From: Ceratothoa steindachneri
Taxonomy: Eukaryota; Arthropoda; Malacostraca; Isopoda; Cymothoidae
Assembly (NCBI GenBank): GCA_963969495.1
Contig: OZ018323.1
Location: 75,974,920 to 76,038,919, forward strand
Length of the DNA stretch: 64,000 nt
Reading direction: 5' to 3'
This document shows positions 1 through 12,227 of the stretch, piece after piece. The translations under genes and the position numbers were made by a program. The notes beneath the pieces are model-generated. The model was not told where the DNA came from, searched no databases, and worked only from the letters and a program-made list of their open reading frames with translations. Each line of letters opens with the position of its first letter. Positions within the stretch are counted from its first letter, which is position 1.

Positions 1-3000
1 CGCGAAATCGAAATGCAACTTTATTATCGTACACAGTTCTTTGAAGAGTTCCTCAGCTCTGGATATAAAGTCCATTTTGCAGCCTATCTATTGAGGAGAA
101 AAACAGTCGCGAAGGACTCACCTACGGACTCGGCTTCCGAGATTAAGGTCCCATTCTCACGTTGAAGGGAACCTATCCTCCGAGAACTTGGTATGAATCC
201 TTTTTGACACTTCTACACATTTCTGAAAGAGTGAGTTTCCTGTTGAGAGAAGATGTGTAGCCAATAAGGGGACTGGTGTGCTACAAAACATTTTGAAACC
301 TAACCTTCGTTTGACGAAGTTATATACGATTAAATCTTCAGTCGGTGCTTATAGCACATATAGGAGTAACGCTTGTCTCAGAGGGCCGTCTCACACTCGG
401 CCGACCACCATGGAAAAAGAAGGCGTTAAAAACGGCCAGTCGTTCTAGGAATGGTACTCTAGTCCACGTGATGAAGCTACCTGAGAAGAACTCATCGGCC
501 TCATCACTCGATATAAATCCTTCTCCGGGATAGGAAAATCAGTCATTTTCTTAAATGTGGACCACCGCGCCCGTTATAAGCATCACTGAAGTGGTTTATC
601 GGGCAGTAGCTGCCCTTGAATTGATATTTAGATTGAAAAGTGGTCACTAGCATGGAGGGGGAATCCGACACCTACCAACCTAAATCCTGTTGTGTTCCTT
701 GATTGCAAAGATGTATAATTGACCCGACTTAGCACGTCTCCGAAAGCGATTCGTATAGCTCAAGGTTGGCTGCAATATCACATAAGCATCCAATGCGTAT
801 GCCTTGGTGAAGTAGCAATACTGTATAGTAAGCAACAAGTTTGGAAGCTTGTAATGGTGTAAAGTGATCAAGAGTGTGAGGATGTGTCTGGAATCCCTCC
901 CTGTTTCTTCATAAAACGTTTCCTGTTAGGCCACCTCTTCTCTGATATACGTTACAGAGTCGTTCGCGATTTTCAGAGCGTAAACTACTCCTTTTAACAA
1001 AGTAATGGTATAGTACGTTGTTATCTGTACCGGCGAGCAATCAATTAAGTGTGTACCAGATTGTTATTATCATATACGCGTGCGCGCGGTAAGCCGCATT
1101 CACTGGAAGGGTCGCCTGAAGCTGATGGAATATCTCTCCTTTAGAAATCATTTTGCTAGCAATCGACCAAAATGCCAGTAATGATTTAAAGCTGGCAGGT
1201 TCGTAGATGCCGTGGAGTACTTCGATGAGGGGCTCCGGCGTCGCAGAGGATCTGCTCATTTTGTAGTCGGAGATATTTTTCACAGATCTTTCGCCCGAGA
1301 GCGTCCCTTGATTGGAAGTACTATCCTGAGTGTGGTCTCCCACTAAATGGAGATAACTCCTCTGCATCAGGAATCTTCCTTGAAGAAGTACACCTATGTT
1401 TTTTTCTTGCAATTTTTCTTTCTATTTTTGCTAGAGAAGTAAGGAAAGAGGGTTCTCTAACTCGACTCTCAGAAGGAGCTCTGAAGCTGAACGGATGGCT
1501 TCAGCCTTTTCGTTTTCAAAAATGTCGAAGGATTGTTTTGTCTTTGGGGTCCCACAAAAATGAGGGGGTCCTTCCTCTTTTCTTGGATCCCGGGGGTCTG
1601 TGCCGCCTCAGGATTCTCTCGTGCAGCGGTGGAAACTAACTCGGAAATATCTCTCAATGAGTCAATGTTTGCATCAGATGAAGAGGCTCCTATCGGGGAC
1701 AGGGGGCATTCGATTCAATGTCCACATCCGGGGCCCTCCATCTGGCCATCCTCTTGAAGTCTAGAGCACTCGATTCTGAAACCCAGCAGGCCTAATTCAT
1801 ATATGGGTGAAGTTTTTCATGAGGTTTGCAGGACGACCTCTATAACGAAATAGTGGACAACATGCTTACCGGCCCCAAACAAGGTTATTATTATAAGAAA
1901 GTTTGGTGTGGGGTATAAAGTTCAATCCCTCTTCTTGCCCATCTAATGGGGTTCGTAGGTTGAAATGTGCGGATCGGGAACTGAACTCCTGACACAACAA
2001 AACTGTGACCTTTTGGTCTTGATGGTCCCCTGGAAAATAAAAGAGGAATCCACCTTCGGTAAAGAAATAAAGTCGTCTGGAGATGCGCATACACAAAATG
2101 GTTGAAGGTGAAACCCCATGAACTGTAGACATAGGAGAAGGTGAAACCATTACTCCGCTACGACAGTCATGGAGCGATTGTGAAAAAAGTAGATGTTTTC
2201 GGAAGGGACAATGGTAGATTAAAGTGGCCGCCAGAAGAGGAAAATGAAACGCAACATCTTCCCCAGTCACGGTCAAAGAGTTTAAGTCGTTCCATTGACG
2301 GGGCCTTACCTATTTGCGCTCGTACCTTGAGGACGGGTTGCTCCACCACGTATCATATGTAACATTCTACACAGGGTACATCCCAGCTTTGTTTCATATC
2401 TACAGTTAGACATTCAACTTCATTTATAATTATATGTGTAAAAACATTGAAATACAAAGTGTCTCTTAATTTTCCCTCTCGCTTGGAATACACAACAGAA
2501 CAGAGGAAAAATGCACTGAATTCATCACTGTCAGCCATAGCGAGTACGTACTACTTTAATTGCCCTTTAATTGTTATAGAATTACACTTTTATATATTCG
2601 CGGTCAGTTAGGATTTCGAGTCATTTATTTTTTTTTGACAGCAAGAACGAATTTTTTATATTTCTTTCTGTTAATTCATTTTTCTAATTCGGTTATGCAT
2701 ATCTGTGCAAATTTTGTTTCAATTTAACAAGTAAACCCCTGCAATTTACATATCTCAACCCCAAAGAAACGATTAGTCCCTCATGGACATTTTTTAAAAG
2801 GTATCAAAGTTTTGTTTACTAGAGGTCACGTTTTTATTCCTTATTTCTAAAGTTAAAATTAAATTTCCATCTTTATCTTTGGTTCTAATGAAAACAATAA
2901 AATAATAAAAGCCGAAATGAATATTATTTCTAGGCGTTTTACCTAAGTATAGAGTGCTGCAGTTCTATATCGCAAGAACTGAGTCAGACTTGGAAAAAAT

Positions 3001-3300
3001 AAGAGATGAATATTCGATGCATATTGCTTCCTTATTTCAATAGTCAAACCTTATATAGATAATCTTTCTGCGAAGGCCCAACGCTCCTAAGAGCACCATA
3101 CAAGTGCATCAATACTAAATATAATTTTGCCGTGTTTTCATCAAAATATTTTGTTTCATAAAACATAACTTTCGAAAAGAGACTACATCTACCTAGAAGA
3201 GGAAAATTTAGAGGAGATGACGCTACCAAGACCCTATTTTTCTATTAAATATTTGTTCCAATTAGAAAACAAATTAGAGACGTTTAGTAAAATTTGAGAA
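1..3300. other. Unassigned sequence, no recognisable gene
   Basis: No family was recognised here. The first 2.4 kb has moderate GC and several short reading frames, the longest on the minus strand at 1041-1412, 1469-1757 (broken by one stop) and 1866-2276; none shows a domain I know. The minus frame at 1469-1657 is rich in charged and polar residues and could be an old gag or ORF1 remnant, but nothing supports that beyond composition. From about 2540 the DNA becomes AT-rich and featureless up to the RTE fragment. Confidence 0.4.
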
Positions 3301-3762
3301 TTGGAATTTCTAAAATATATGACCAGTAATTACCTAAGACATCCAAGACGACTGTACACATGGAAGAGCACAGGAGATAATCAAAAAGATCATATAACTA
3401 TAAATAAAAGATACAGGAATTCAATAAACTATTGTAAAACTTACCCTGGTGCTGATTGTGACAGTGACCATAACACCCTAGTGGCAGTGGCAAGAATAAG
3501 ATTGAAAACCATGCAGATGAAAAAAAGTGAGAACAGAATAAATCTTAAAGAACTTGCAAAAGAAGGCATAAAAAAGCGATATAGTGTTGAAGTCCAAAAA
3601 AGATATGAATTATGTGCAGGTGAGAGTGATATGAATGAATTGGCAAATGAATGGAAATGTTTACAAAGAGCATATTTAGAAGTAGCTGAAGAAAAACTAC
3701 CAAAGAAAGAGATGGTGGAAGAAAGAAGGAAATATAAACGTAATAATGTTTTGAGATATTGA
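3301..3762 (+). pseudogene. RTE endonuclease C-terminal part
   Basis: This 153-codon frame holds the last third of an exonuclease-endonuclease-phosphatase fold. Residues about 15-65 contain RRLYTWKS, a helix with INKRYRNSI, and PGADCDSDHNTLVA; the SDH triad is the conserved C-terminal catalytic histidine motif of LINE endonucleases. Residues 70-153 are the lysine- and glutamate-rich linker toward the RT. The frame begins inside the domain, so the ATG is not a genuine start, and it ends at a stop before the RT. Non-functional by truncation. Confidence 0.8.
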
Positions 3763-3995
3763 GAAATAAACGGAGAAATAAAAAGATGGTTGGCTGCGAA
3801 AGAAAATTGGATAAATGACCAATGTGTAAAATTGAAAATTTATCAGAAGAGAACACACATATGATGTATAAAAGAGTGAGAAAACTTACTGTTAAAGGAA
3901 GATTGCGTACAGGTGAAACAATAATGAAGAAAAACGGTGAAATATCAATCGAAAAGAAAGAAGTCCTCGATAGATGAAAAGAGTATATCGAAGAA

Positions 3996-4860
3996 TTGTT
4001 TGAAGAAGATAGAACAGAGCAGTTAGAGCTAAGTTTGGAAATGGCTGGATCTGCTATTGGAGAAGATGAAGTAAAAAAAGCAATTATTAAAATCAAGACA
4101 GAAAAGGCAGTTGGAGGAGATGGAGTGGTAGTGAAAGTGTTGCGTGCTCTGAATGACTTTAATATTAAAGAAATAACCAGTATTTCGAATAATATGTACA
4201 ATAGTGGAGAACTAATTGACAATATGTGCAAATCAATATTTTCAATAATACCAAAGAAGTCGGGAACACTAGAGTGCAATAAACACAAAACTATAAGTAT
4301 AATGTGTCAATTATTTAAAGTAATCTTAGGGGTAGTTCTAGAAAGAATAAGAGCTAAGATAATGAATGAAATATCAGAAGAGCAATATGGCTTCACAGAA
4401 GGAAAGGGAACAAGAAATGCTATATTTATACTAAGGATGTTAAATGAGAGAAGTAGTGAGATGCAGAAGGATTTGTATGTACATGTGCTTTATAGATAAT
4501 GAAAAATCATTCAACCTAGTCAAACATGAAGACCTAATTGATGTTTTTAAGGCCGTGGGAGTAAACGGAAAAAACGAGAATTATACACAAACTATGTTAG
4601 AATAAGAAGGCAACAGTAAGAGTGGAGGCAGATTTGAGTGATTGGATAGATATAAGAAAAGGAGTAAAACAGAGGTGCTCTCTATCTTCGGATCTGTTCT
4701 TCCTGGACAGAGAGATAATAATGAGATCAATTGAGGATAGAGAAGGTTTCAACATGGGAGGCCAAAATATAAACAACATAGGTTATGCTGATGACAGGGT
4801 ACTGATTACTGACACCCAGGAAAAACTTCAAGGCATTTTAACAGTGGTAAAGTAAATGAG
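3996..4860 (+). pseudogene. RTE reverse transcriptase core
   Basis: The frames at 3996-4499 and 4622-4855 together cover RT fingers and palm. Visible motifs are an eroded NYRPIS-like segment (CNKHKTISIM, with FKVILGVVLERI after it), EEQYGF followed by a T-rich block (the conserved QYGFR..ST region), and GYADDRVLI, the YADD catalytic motif, preceded by GVKQRCSLS (the PQGCPLS-like region). Between the two frames, about 4500-4620 reads on as NEKSFNLVKHEDLIDVF, the DxxKAFD..H region with the aspartate replaced by asparagine and at least one frameshift. The changed residue and the breaks make it inactive. Confidence 0.82.
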
Positions 4861-5104
4861 TGACGAAAAAGGCCTGTCAATAAATGTGGATAAACAGAAG
4901 TTATGGTAATTAGTAAAAAGGCACAGGTCCCAAGGTGCATGGTAAGAATGAATGACAAAGCTATTAATCAGTTAAGAAGATTTGACACTTGGGAAGTTAT
5001 ATTACGGAAGGCGGAAGATGTAACGGGGAAATTAAGAGAAGAATCTGGGGACAAAGAAGGCATTTCAGAAGATGAGGAATATCTTATGAAATAGACCCCT
5101 ATTA

Positions 5105-5577
5105 AGAAAAACAAGCAAAAGAATGGTTAAAACTTATGTTTAGTCTGTTATGTGGATCAGAAGCTTGGACGATCAATAAGCAAATAGAGAAAAAGTTGAA
5201 GGTATTCGAGAAGTGGTGTTGGCAGAGAATGTGGAAGGTCTCGTGGGTGGAGAGAACATGAAATGAAGAGGTACTAATGTAAATGGAAACTGGAAGAGAA
5301 TTACTAAAAAATCTGAAAGTCAAATGAGATTTTAAGGACATGTTTGCAAAGAGAAAAAATATAAAATTTGAGTCTAACTGGAAGAATGCCAGGAAGAAGA
5401 GCAAAAGGCAGACAAAGAGAAAAGTATATTGATGAAATAGTAAGGAGAGTGGGAGACGGAAACACGGCTGGACAGATGTTACAAATGATAAGAGACAGAG
5501 AGATGTGTCATTACATGGCATTCCATTTTCTTGAATACGTTGGAGGCATCCTGTTAATAGGAAAAAATAAAGATTAA
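5105..5577 (+). pseudogene. RTE C-terminal tail
   Basis: The stretch 5105-5275 translates, without a start codon, to a block containing CGSEAWTINKQ, FEKWCWQRM and WVERT, then a stop and NEEVL. This matches the layout of RTE C-termini (SVLLYGCETWTL, FEMWCYRRM, SWTDRVTNEEVL). The ORF at 5368-5577 continues with LTGRMPGRRAKGRQREKYID, the Gly/Arg-rich GRRxxGRPRxRW-like end. Function of this tail in the family is unsettled. The 3' end of the element is near 5577. Confidence 0.75.
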
Positions 5578-6558
5578 AAAACATGTCTGCCTGATGACAT
5601 CCTAATCCTGTATCCTTTTACCCCATAACTCTTATTGTATGTTAGGTGGATAGCCTGTTCTGTTATTATAACTTACCTTTAACATTAATTTTGCTTTCGT
5701 AAAAAAAATCAGCTTCAAATGTTAATATTCATTTGCAATTATTCGCCTTAGTTTTTTAGGACCTGAAAATGACCCGAAACACAAGGAAAAGAAAGGGATT
5801 AAAGAAATTACATACTTTTAGCTACAACCTTAAAAAGTCCTATATATTAAAGCATAAATATAAAAAAAAGGCAAAAATAACTTTGTCAAGGAAAAGAAAA
5901 TGATTAAGGAAATTACATAATTTTAGGTACAACTTTAAAAAATACAATATTGCTTGATTTATTTATTTCCTATGATAGCTTAAATAGAAAAAAATGGCAA
6001 AAAATAACTTTGTATTCTAATTATAGTGTAATAACTTCATTCGTTGACTTTTAACCCGTTTGTTTACTTTTCCCCCATCAAATTAAGCGTATCTTTTATC
6101 ATTTTAATAATTAAGCTAATTAAACAAAATATAACTAGAATTTAATTTATTCTGTACACTACAAAATAGATACCCCTTAGGAAAATACATCTAGCAATCT
6201 CGACCATTCTTTTTAGGATGAACTTACAAAGTTTTACTTAATTAGTTGTCAGAATATCCACATCGATGTAGGGGTAAAGTAGGAGTGATTGCACTTATTT
6301 TGGTCAACATCAAAATTACTCTCGTATCCTTGTTAATTTCCTTGTCTGTGTATCTAAAAGGTAGTGCTTAGAGACCAGTACTGAAAAATCAGCTAAATTT
6401 CTTGAGCATCGTTCTTTGATCTCTGCTGGATTTATAATTTTCTCTTTTGCTTAACTGAACGAATTTTATATTTGACTGAAATTCGCTGTTCCCGAGATAT
6501 ATGTATATATAAAAATACGCAATTAGAAATCAAAAGATAAACTACTGCTACTAGCCCT
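5578..6558. other. AT-rich spacer without genes
   Basis: No coding signal on either strand. The only structure seen is the two-copy tandem duplication at 5787-6016. Short A/T homopolymers are common. Confidence 0.5.
5787..6016. repeat. Two-copy imperfect tandem duplication
   Basis: The segments 5787-5888 and 5889-6016 share the same order of motifs: AAGGAAAAGAAA, GATTAA(A/G)GAAATTACATA, TTTTAG(C/G)TACAAC, and a closing GGCAAAAA(A)TAACTTTGT. The second copy is about 25 bases longer through extra AT-rich sequence in the middle. No gene is involved. Confidence 0.7.
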
Positions 6559-6930
6559 GTAAGAGAATCGTCACTCCCCCGTTCTCTTTCAGTGGAGACA
6601 CCAGGCGATTACCGCAAAGACATCGGGCCCCGGCACCGTCGGGTCAAGCGCGTAACCTCAGCGCCTCGCCCCTCGTCGCTATGTAAAGTCGAAAGGTTGT
6701 AAAATGCAAGATCTCTCATAAGAGAGCGATATTAAATTTCACTTCAAAGAAGAAATTGGAGACGCGTTTCTCCCAAGCTCTAAGGAGAACGAGGAGCCGA
6801 TGTAAGACTTGGTAAGAAAAACCGTTTGGAATAAGAACCCTCCTGGGCCCGTCCTCAAGCCTCCCCCCCCCTCTTACCCCTTCCCTAGTGGGATCACGAG
6901 GTATAAATAAGAAACACTGAGGAAAATCGT

Positions 6931-7198
6931 GGTAGAATAAGTCAGTCTCCACGTGACGAAGTCCCCGGATTAAGATCGGGCTACCTAGACTGGATTGGTA
7001 GAATACGTCAGTCTCTAGGTGACGAACGAAGTCCCCGGATTAAGATCGGGCAACCGAGACTGGATTGGTAGAATACGTCAGTCTCCAGGTGACGAAGTCC
7101 TCGGATTAAGATCGGGCTACCGAGACTGGATTGGTAGAATACGTCAGTCTCCATGTGACGAAGTTCCCGGATTAAGATCGGGCTACCGAGACTGGACA
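6931..7198 (+). repeat. Four tandem copies of a 66-bp unit
   Basis: Units run 6931-6996, 6997-7066, 7067-7132 and 7133-7198. Each starts GGTAGAATAC, contains GTCAGTCTCC, GTGACGAAGT, GGATTAAGATCGGG, and ends GAGACTGGATT. Unit 2 has a four-base CGAA duplication. Because 66 is a multiple of three, the array reads as 22-residue repeats in one frame (7019-7384), with GLRSGYRDWIGRIRQSP recurring; whether this was ever translated is unknown. Confidence 0.92.
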
Positions 7199-7266
7199 GG
7201 TAAATTACTTGGCTCGCAAGACCAAGAAGTACCCTGCAAGAGAGGCAGAGCTACCTACCTTAAGGG

Positions 7267-7890
7267 GCTAAGAAGCAGCTCATCCTCGAGCAAGTCCCTG
7301 GTTATCAAACCGAACGTTAAGTTAACTTGTTCAAGTTCAACTTACTCTCGTCAGAGAGACTCCTCATATCCTGGTGCATCTTAAACACCAGGGGTATTCC
7401 TCGTCCTTGAGGACTTAATAAAAGAAGAAGGAAAAGGCTTCCCTTCGAGCCCGTTACTCGGTGGCCACACCAAACTCATAAGTTAACTTGGTTGAGGAAC
7501 CAAGTTCAACTTATTCTCGTCATAGAAACCCCCCTCCGTTATACTCGCCCTTGAGGAAGGCTTGAACTAAGAAGAAGCTCATCCTCGAGCTAGTTCCTGG
7601 TTACCAGACCGACCTTTAAGTCAACTTATTCAAGTTTAACTTATTTTCGTCAGAGAAACCCCCCTCATTAATCCTCGCCCTTGAAGAAGACCCTCCCCGA
7701 GTACAGTCCTCGCCCATGCAGAATTAAGTAACAAGGGAGAAAAGCTTCCCCTCAATCTTGTTACTCGGTGGTCACACCGAAATCTAATTTAACTTGGTTT
7801 AAGAACCAAGTTCGACTCACTCTCGCCAGAGAGACCACGACTACATTGGTGCCGCATAAAGCACCGTGATTGTTCTCGTCCTTGAAGAAC
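7267..7890 (+). repeat. Two imperfect tandem units of about 299 bp
   Basis: The marker CATCCTCGAG occurs at 7281 and 7580, 299 bases apart. Each unit contains AAGTTAACTT-type and CAAGTTCAACTTA-type segments, a CTCGTC/TCAGAGAGAC block, a CTCGCCCTTGA or CTCGTCCTTGA block, and GTTACTCGGTGGYCACACC. Inside each unit the AACTTGGTT/AACCAAGTT pair forms a short inverted repeat. The minus strand at about 10620-10985 repeats this organisation. Confidence 0.75.
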
Positions 7891-7920
7891 ATCCCCCCCC
7901 CCTCTGAATAACGTGTGGAC

Positions 7921-10399
7921 CCCCATCTGCTACCCTCGCCAAAAATATCTCGTAATCCCGCCCACCTACATCTGACCGGTCGGCACGTGTCGTGGAGGCA
8001 ATAACATTCTTGAGGTATTTAAACTACAGTAGAGTTAATAAGCCTACATTTTGTATATTGAAGTGCGTAGCAAATTTAACCAATTTCAGAGGGGCAAGCT
8101 AATTAAAATAATTATTGTGTATTATAATATTCGGAGTATTTCTGTGGCTAATGGTTAGTTTTTGTGTTTTAAATTGTTAAAGTTAAAAATATGAGTTTAT
8201 TTTGGGAATTCTTGTGTGTTTCTCTATATTCTTACGTGTTTACAACGGCTCTTCCTTAAAATAACAATATATTAGCACTCTTAGAACAAAGCCTACTTCA
8301 TCAAAGAAGTATATCACTACCACCAAGAATACCACGACAAAAGCGGTTTGTGTGTAGAAAGATGAAAAGGGGGCTTTCTCCTACATAAAATTTGTGTCTG
8401 GTGTGGAGTGATCAGAAAAAGGGGGGCATTCTACGACAAGCCTCTAGTTCATACTAGTGGTTAAAGTTATGATTTGAGAAGTGAGATGAGCTTGATGTAG
8501 CGAATTGAATCCCAACCATTTCCTTATCTTTTAATGTATAGAAATCATCTAGAGGTTTCTTAGGTAGCCAACGCTTTCTCACACTATTTTTTGTGTGTAT
8601 TTCCTATCATTTACTAACGAAAAAAAAGGTATCATTTCTGATATTAATACTGTTTAATGATCTCGCGTTAACACCACTTTAAAGTCCATTCTTCTTGAAT
8701 TTCTTTTCCTCAATGGGCAATCTTCAGGTCATTTTCTTCGAGATATATTTTCACAATACCTTAACTTTTAAACTAAGAATACTCAATTGTACCGTAATTG
8801 TGAATGCTCGGATGGTGGTAAATTTCAGTGAACCACCAAGCATGAATTGCTTTATTTGTTTATCACTCAATAAAACGTTATGCGAAAGTAGTATGGAACT
8901 GAAAGTTTGAATTTTCTTTAACTTTAATAAGAAAATATCAGTATATATGAAAAATAAAAGAGCCTATCACCTTCAGAACTATATTTCTGGTTTAAAACAA
9001 GTTATTTAAATCACTCACCATCGAAAATAATAATGAGTCTCCTTATTATTTCTTGACTGACGAAAGATATTCTTGAATCCATCTTCTTTAAATTAATTTC
9101 TATGAAATTGTTCATGCATAATATTAAGTACTGTTATTTTAGACAGACGGGTCATTCTGGAATTTCTTTTATACTAACCTCACAATTTACGCCCTGCATG
9201 AAAGCAATTTAAATAATAGTATAGAAAAAGGTGAGTACCTATACATCTATCGCATTCTATTAATTGACTCCCAATATAAATAATGTACTCCATTTAATAG
9301 AGTAATTGAATTCACTTCAAACCATCTCACATAGCACAGAGCCAGGCCAGATTTTGGCCCCTGCTATAAAGGAAGATTAATGGGCACTATTATCGGATCC
9401 GGGGACTCTAACGGCAGGAAATTGTGTAGATGCCGGCCAGAAGAGGTTTGATTTCAATTGGATTAAGACCTCCCTTTGGGAGAGCATTTTAAGCATCCAA
9501 TCTCTGTTTGTATAACCCTCACTAGAAGGTTTGCCATAAATGGCTTTAGTGACATTCACGTTTATTGGAATTTGTTTATGCATTATTTAACTTAGTTTCA
9601 AATAAATTATGTTTCCTTAGGAAGAATTCACTACCAGAAGATGGATAAAATGAAAACCCGAAACCGAAGTCTTTTCAGTTATCCTGTAACTAAACTTGAA
9701 GATTTACAGGAACAACTCAAATATCTATTTAGTTTAAACTATGGACAAAAAGGAATCAAGCTTTACCGGTATTTTTTTAGATGAAGTTATTACCAGAAGA
9801 TGGGTTTAAGCAAAACTCGAAACATTGTATAAAACAAATAAATCTCTTCCTATACGTCTTTTCGTTTAGCTTGCAACTTAAATAGTGTCGTGGTATAGGA
9901 AGGACTGAGTGATAGAAGGGAGTTCGTACGTATTGGTTGTTTACGTACTACACCAAAAAAAAACCTCCGTGATTAACGTTATATATATCGAAGAGTGCTA
10001 TATATGCTTTATTATTATTATCTTGATTATTGACTTCTTTAAACTTTGAGGGTTTCTTGTGCCGTACTTAGCGATTCGAGGATAGAATAATTAAATTTGT
10101 TAAAACAAACTAAAACTTGAATTAAAACAAAGAAAATTAAATATGAACCAAAGAAATAATACACACTAAATACACAGAAATGACTACAATCAATTTTAAG
10201 TAGGGCTTTCTAAATTGACCTCTCAAAGTTATAGTGACGGTTGACCCACCATTCCTTACATTATAAAAAAATGCTAACTGTCTCTACTGGAGTTTAGATA
10301 CCTTTGTCTCTCTTGGGACCGGTTTGAGTCTGACCTTAACTCAATGAGCTCAGACATCGCAAGAATCTTGTTGGCTCGTTGACGCGTGCCTCAGCCAGA
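7921..10399. other. AT-rich interior between inverted modules
   Basis: No coding region recognised. It contains two copies of a PLE-type hairpin motif (near 9635 and 9794). Near 8450-8520 there is a faint tRNA-like pair of boxes, judged too weak to call. If the flanking modules belong to one element, this is its interior, but it carries no transposase, integrase or RT. Confidence 0.45.
9794..9823 (+). ncRNA. PLE-associated hairpin motif (hammerhead-like)
   Basis: Sequence CAGAAGA-T, then stem GGGTTT (9802-9807), loop, AAACTC (9813-9818), then GAAAC. The stem pairs fully if one G-U wobble is allowed. The layout C(T/A)GAAGA-T-stem-GAAAC recurs at 20827 and 32245 in PLE 3' regions. A weaker version starts at 9635, about 159 bases upstream. 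The layout resembles the core of the hammerhead ribozyme known from PLEs, with one extra T before stem II. Confidence 0.4.
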
Positions 10400-11380
10400 T
10401 GGTTGGTGGCGGATGGAATAACTTTTAAAGCCACAGCAGACTTTGGCTAGTGGCAGATGGGGGATGTACTCGCCTTCGGCAGGAAGGGATATCACCACGG
10501 GATTATGAAAGAATGTTCCTTTCTTCTCTCCGGATTATTCTGGGGAATAATTCGCACTGGCTAGCGATGAGCCAGGTGGGAATCCTTTGACTCAGGGGAG
10601 TGCTAAGGGGGAGTTCACTCGGAGGTCTTCCTCAAGGGCGAGGACTATCTCTGTGCTTTGGACTGCACCAGGATAGGAGGGGGTGGGGTTCTCTGACGAG
10701 AGTAAGTTGAACTTGATTCTTAAATCAAGTTAACTTAAAGTTCGGTGTGACCACCGGGAACAAGCCCAAGGATGAGCTTCTTCTTCTTAGTTCCAGTATT
10801 CCTCAAGGGAGAGGCCTATCTCGGGGCTTTGTGATACACCAGGATAGAGGGGGGGGAGTTCTCTGACGAGAATAAGTTAAACTTGGACAAGTTAAGTTTA
10901 AGTTCTGTTTGATAACCAGGAATTAGCTCGAGGATGAGCAGCATCTTAGTCCCTTCTCTTGGTAGCCCGGTACTCTTGTTGGGAGCTTCGTAGCCTGCTG
11001 ACTCACGTATTCTACCTAGTTTTTTCCAAGTTTTGGGGATATATATGTCGTCACCCCACTTAGGAGGGGGGGGGGGGGGATTTGTGGATGGGCCGCAAAA
11101 AAGTTCCTTCTCCAACGGTTTTTCTCAGGGCATCCTACCTCTGGTCCTGATGGGTCTTCGGGCTTGATGGAGACGTGTCTCCAATTTCGCACTTGAGGTG
11201 AAATGGAATACCCGTTCTTAGGGGAGATCTTGAAGTTTCAACCGTTCTTATTTTCATCAGGACGAGGGGCGAGGGCGCTGTGTTTACGAGTTTGAGCCGT
11301 GGCGTCTACACGGCCAGGATGTTTGTGGTCAACGTCCCGTGTCTAACCTGAGAGATGAGGGAGAGGGTCGATTCCCTTAC
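10400..11380 (-). repeat. Complex LTR-like module, inverted copy
   Basis: Read on the minus strand it repeats the elements of 6559-7920: GTAAGGGAATCG at its start (11380-11369), then CGCCCTCGCCCCTCGTC, CAAGATCTC, and two units with CTCATCCTCGAGC, a TTAACTT pair, CTCGTCAGAGAAC and CTCGCCCTTGAGGAA (10620-10985). The 66-bp array of the forward copy was not seen here. A run of 13 G lies near 11069. Confidence 0.55.
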
Positions 11381-11475
11381 AAATAGAATATATATATATA
11401 TATATATAATAAATTTCACTAGGAATGAGAGTACATATAATGCGAAGAAATTAATCTTCCTTTATTGGGTATAAA

Positions 11476-11504
11476 CAACGTTTCGAGCTGTCCTCTCATC
11501 TTCG
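11476..11504 (-). ncRNA. PLE-associated hairpin motif, minus strand
   Basis: On the minus strand: CGAAGA-T, a GAG/CTC stem enclosing about seven bases, then GAAACG. Downstream on the same strand, after about 70 bases, is a short (TA)n at 11409-11389, the same order (motif, tail, TA run) seen at 20827 and 32245. I infer the 3' end of a PLE fragment of opposite orientation to the PLE at 12183. Confidence 0.45.
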
Positions 11505-11621
11505 GGTTTATTTTGGCATATTTCCAGAAATGCACAGTCTAGTTGAGATTTATGGATTTTCAGCGAAAGGTTGGAAAAATATCGATGAACCCTTCGGCAT
11601 TCTTGTCCGTGTTTTTGATAA

Positions 11622-11950
<329 letters not shown>

Positions 11951-12116
11951 ACGGTTTTTTTTAGAATTAGGAAATAACTATTACCAAAGAAAAAATGATT
12001 CCGTTTTCTCTTTCTTACGGTATGCTGGATTTATTTTATCATTCTCTCGCGCTCATGAGAGTTATACACCGAAACTGTTCTGAATTAAATTGTCTTTGGA
12101 GAATGTGGTTTAATTC

Positions 12117-12120
<4 letters not shown>

Positions 12121-12181
<61 letters not shown>
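12121..12181. repeat. (TA)n microsatellite, about 60 bp
   Basis: Pure TA alternation immediately upstream of the first PLE codons (coding similarity begins near 12186). Confidence 0.97.
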
Positions 12182-12185
<4 letters not shown>

Positions 12186-12227
12186 GTTCCGCAGTTTCTG
12201 CGCTTCAAACTTTATCGATCTGCTCTA

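Larger units (their letters stand above)
3301..5577 (+). mobile_element. RTE-clade non-LTR retrotransposon, 5'-truncated and decayed
   Basis: A LINE that copied itself by endonuclease nicking and target-primed reverse transcription. Reading the three frames in turn gives, in order, the end of an AP-type endonuclease (3301-3762), the reverse transcriptase (3996-4860) and the typical RTE C-terminal tail (about 5105-5577). The start of the endonuclease is missing, so the copy is 5'-truncated. Many stops and frameshifts separate the blocks, so it is long dead. Clade assignment rests on the endonuclease C-terminus (RLYTW, then PGADCDSDH) and a tail resembling LYGSEAWT..FEMWC..RM, both typical of RTE/BovB-like pol proteins. 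It lies alone in AT-rich DNA. Confidence 0.85.
6559..7920 (+). repeat. Complex LTR-like module, forward copy
   Basis: GC-richer than its surroundings and built of nested repeats (66-bp units, then about 299-bp units). It begins GTAAGAGAATCG; the minus strand at 11369-11380 reads GTAAGGGAATCG, and both ends then share CGCCC/CGCCTCGCCCCTCGTC, a GGTTG block and CAAGATCTC. The recurrent core, CTCGTCAGAGAAACCCCC followed by CTCGCCCTTGAGGAA, also occurs near 33.7 kb beside a gypsy element. I infer an LTR or LTR-derived repeat, but no coding region connects the two copies. Confidence 0.55.

Noticed and set aside
8440..8520. Possible tRNA-derived SINE (ACTAGTGGTTAAAG and GAATTGAATCCC)
   Set aside because: A and B boxes both too degenerate and no foldable acceptor stem by eye.
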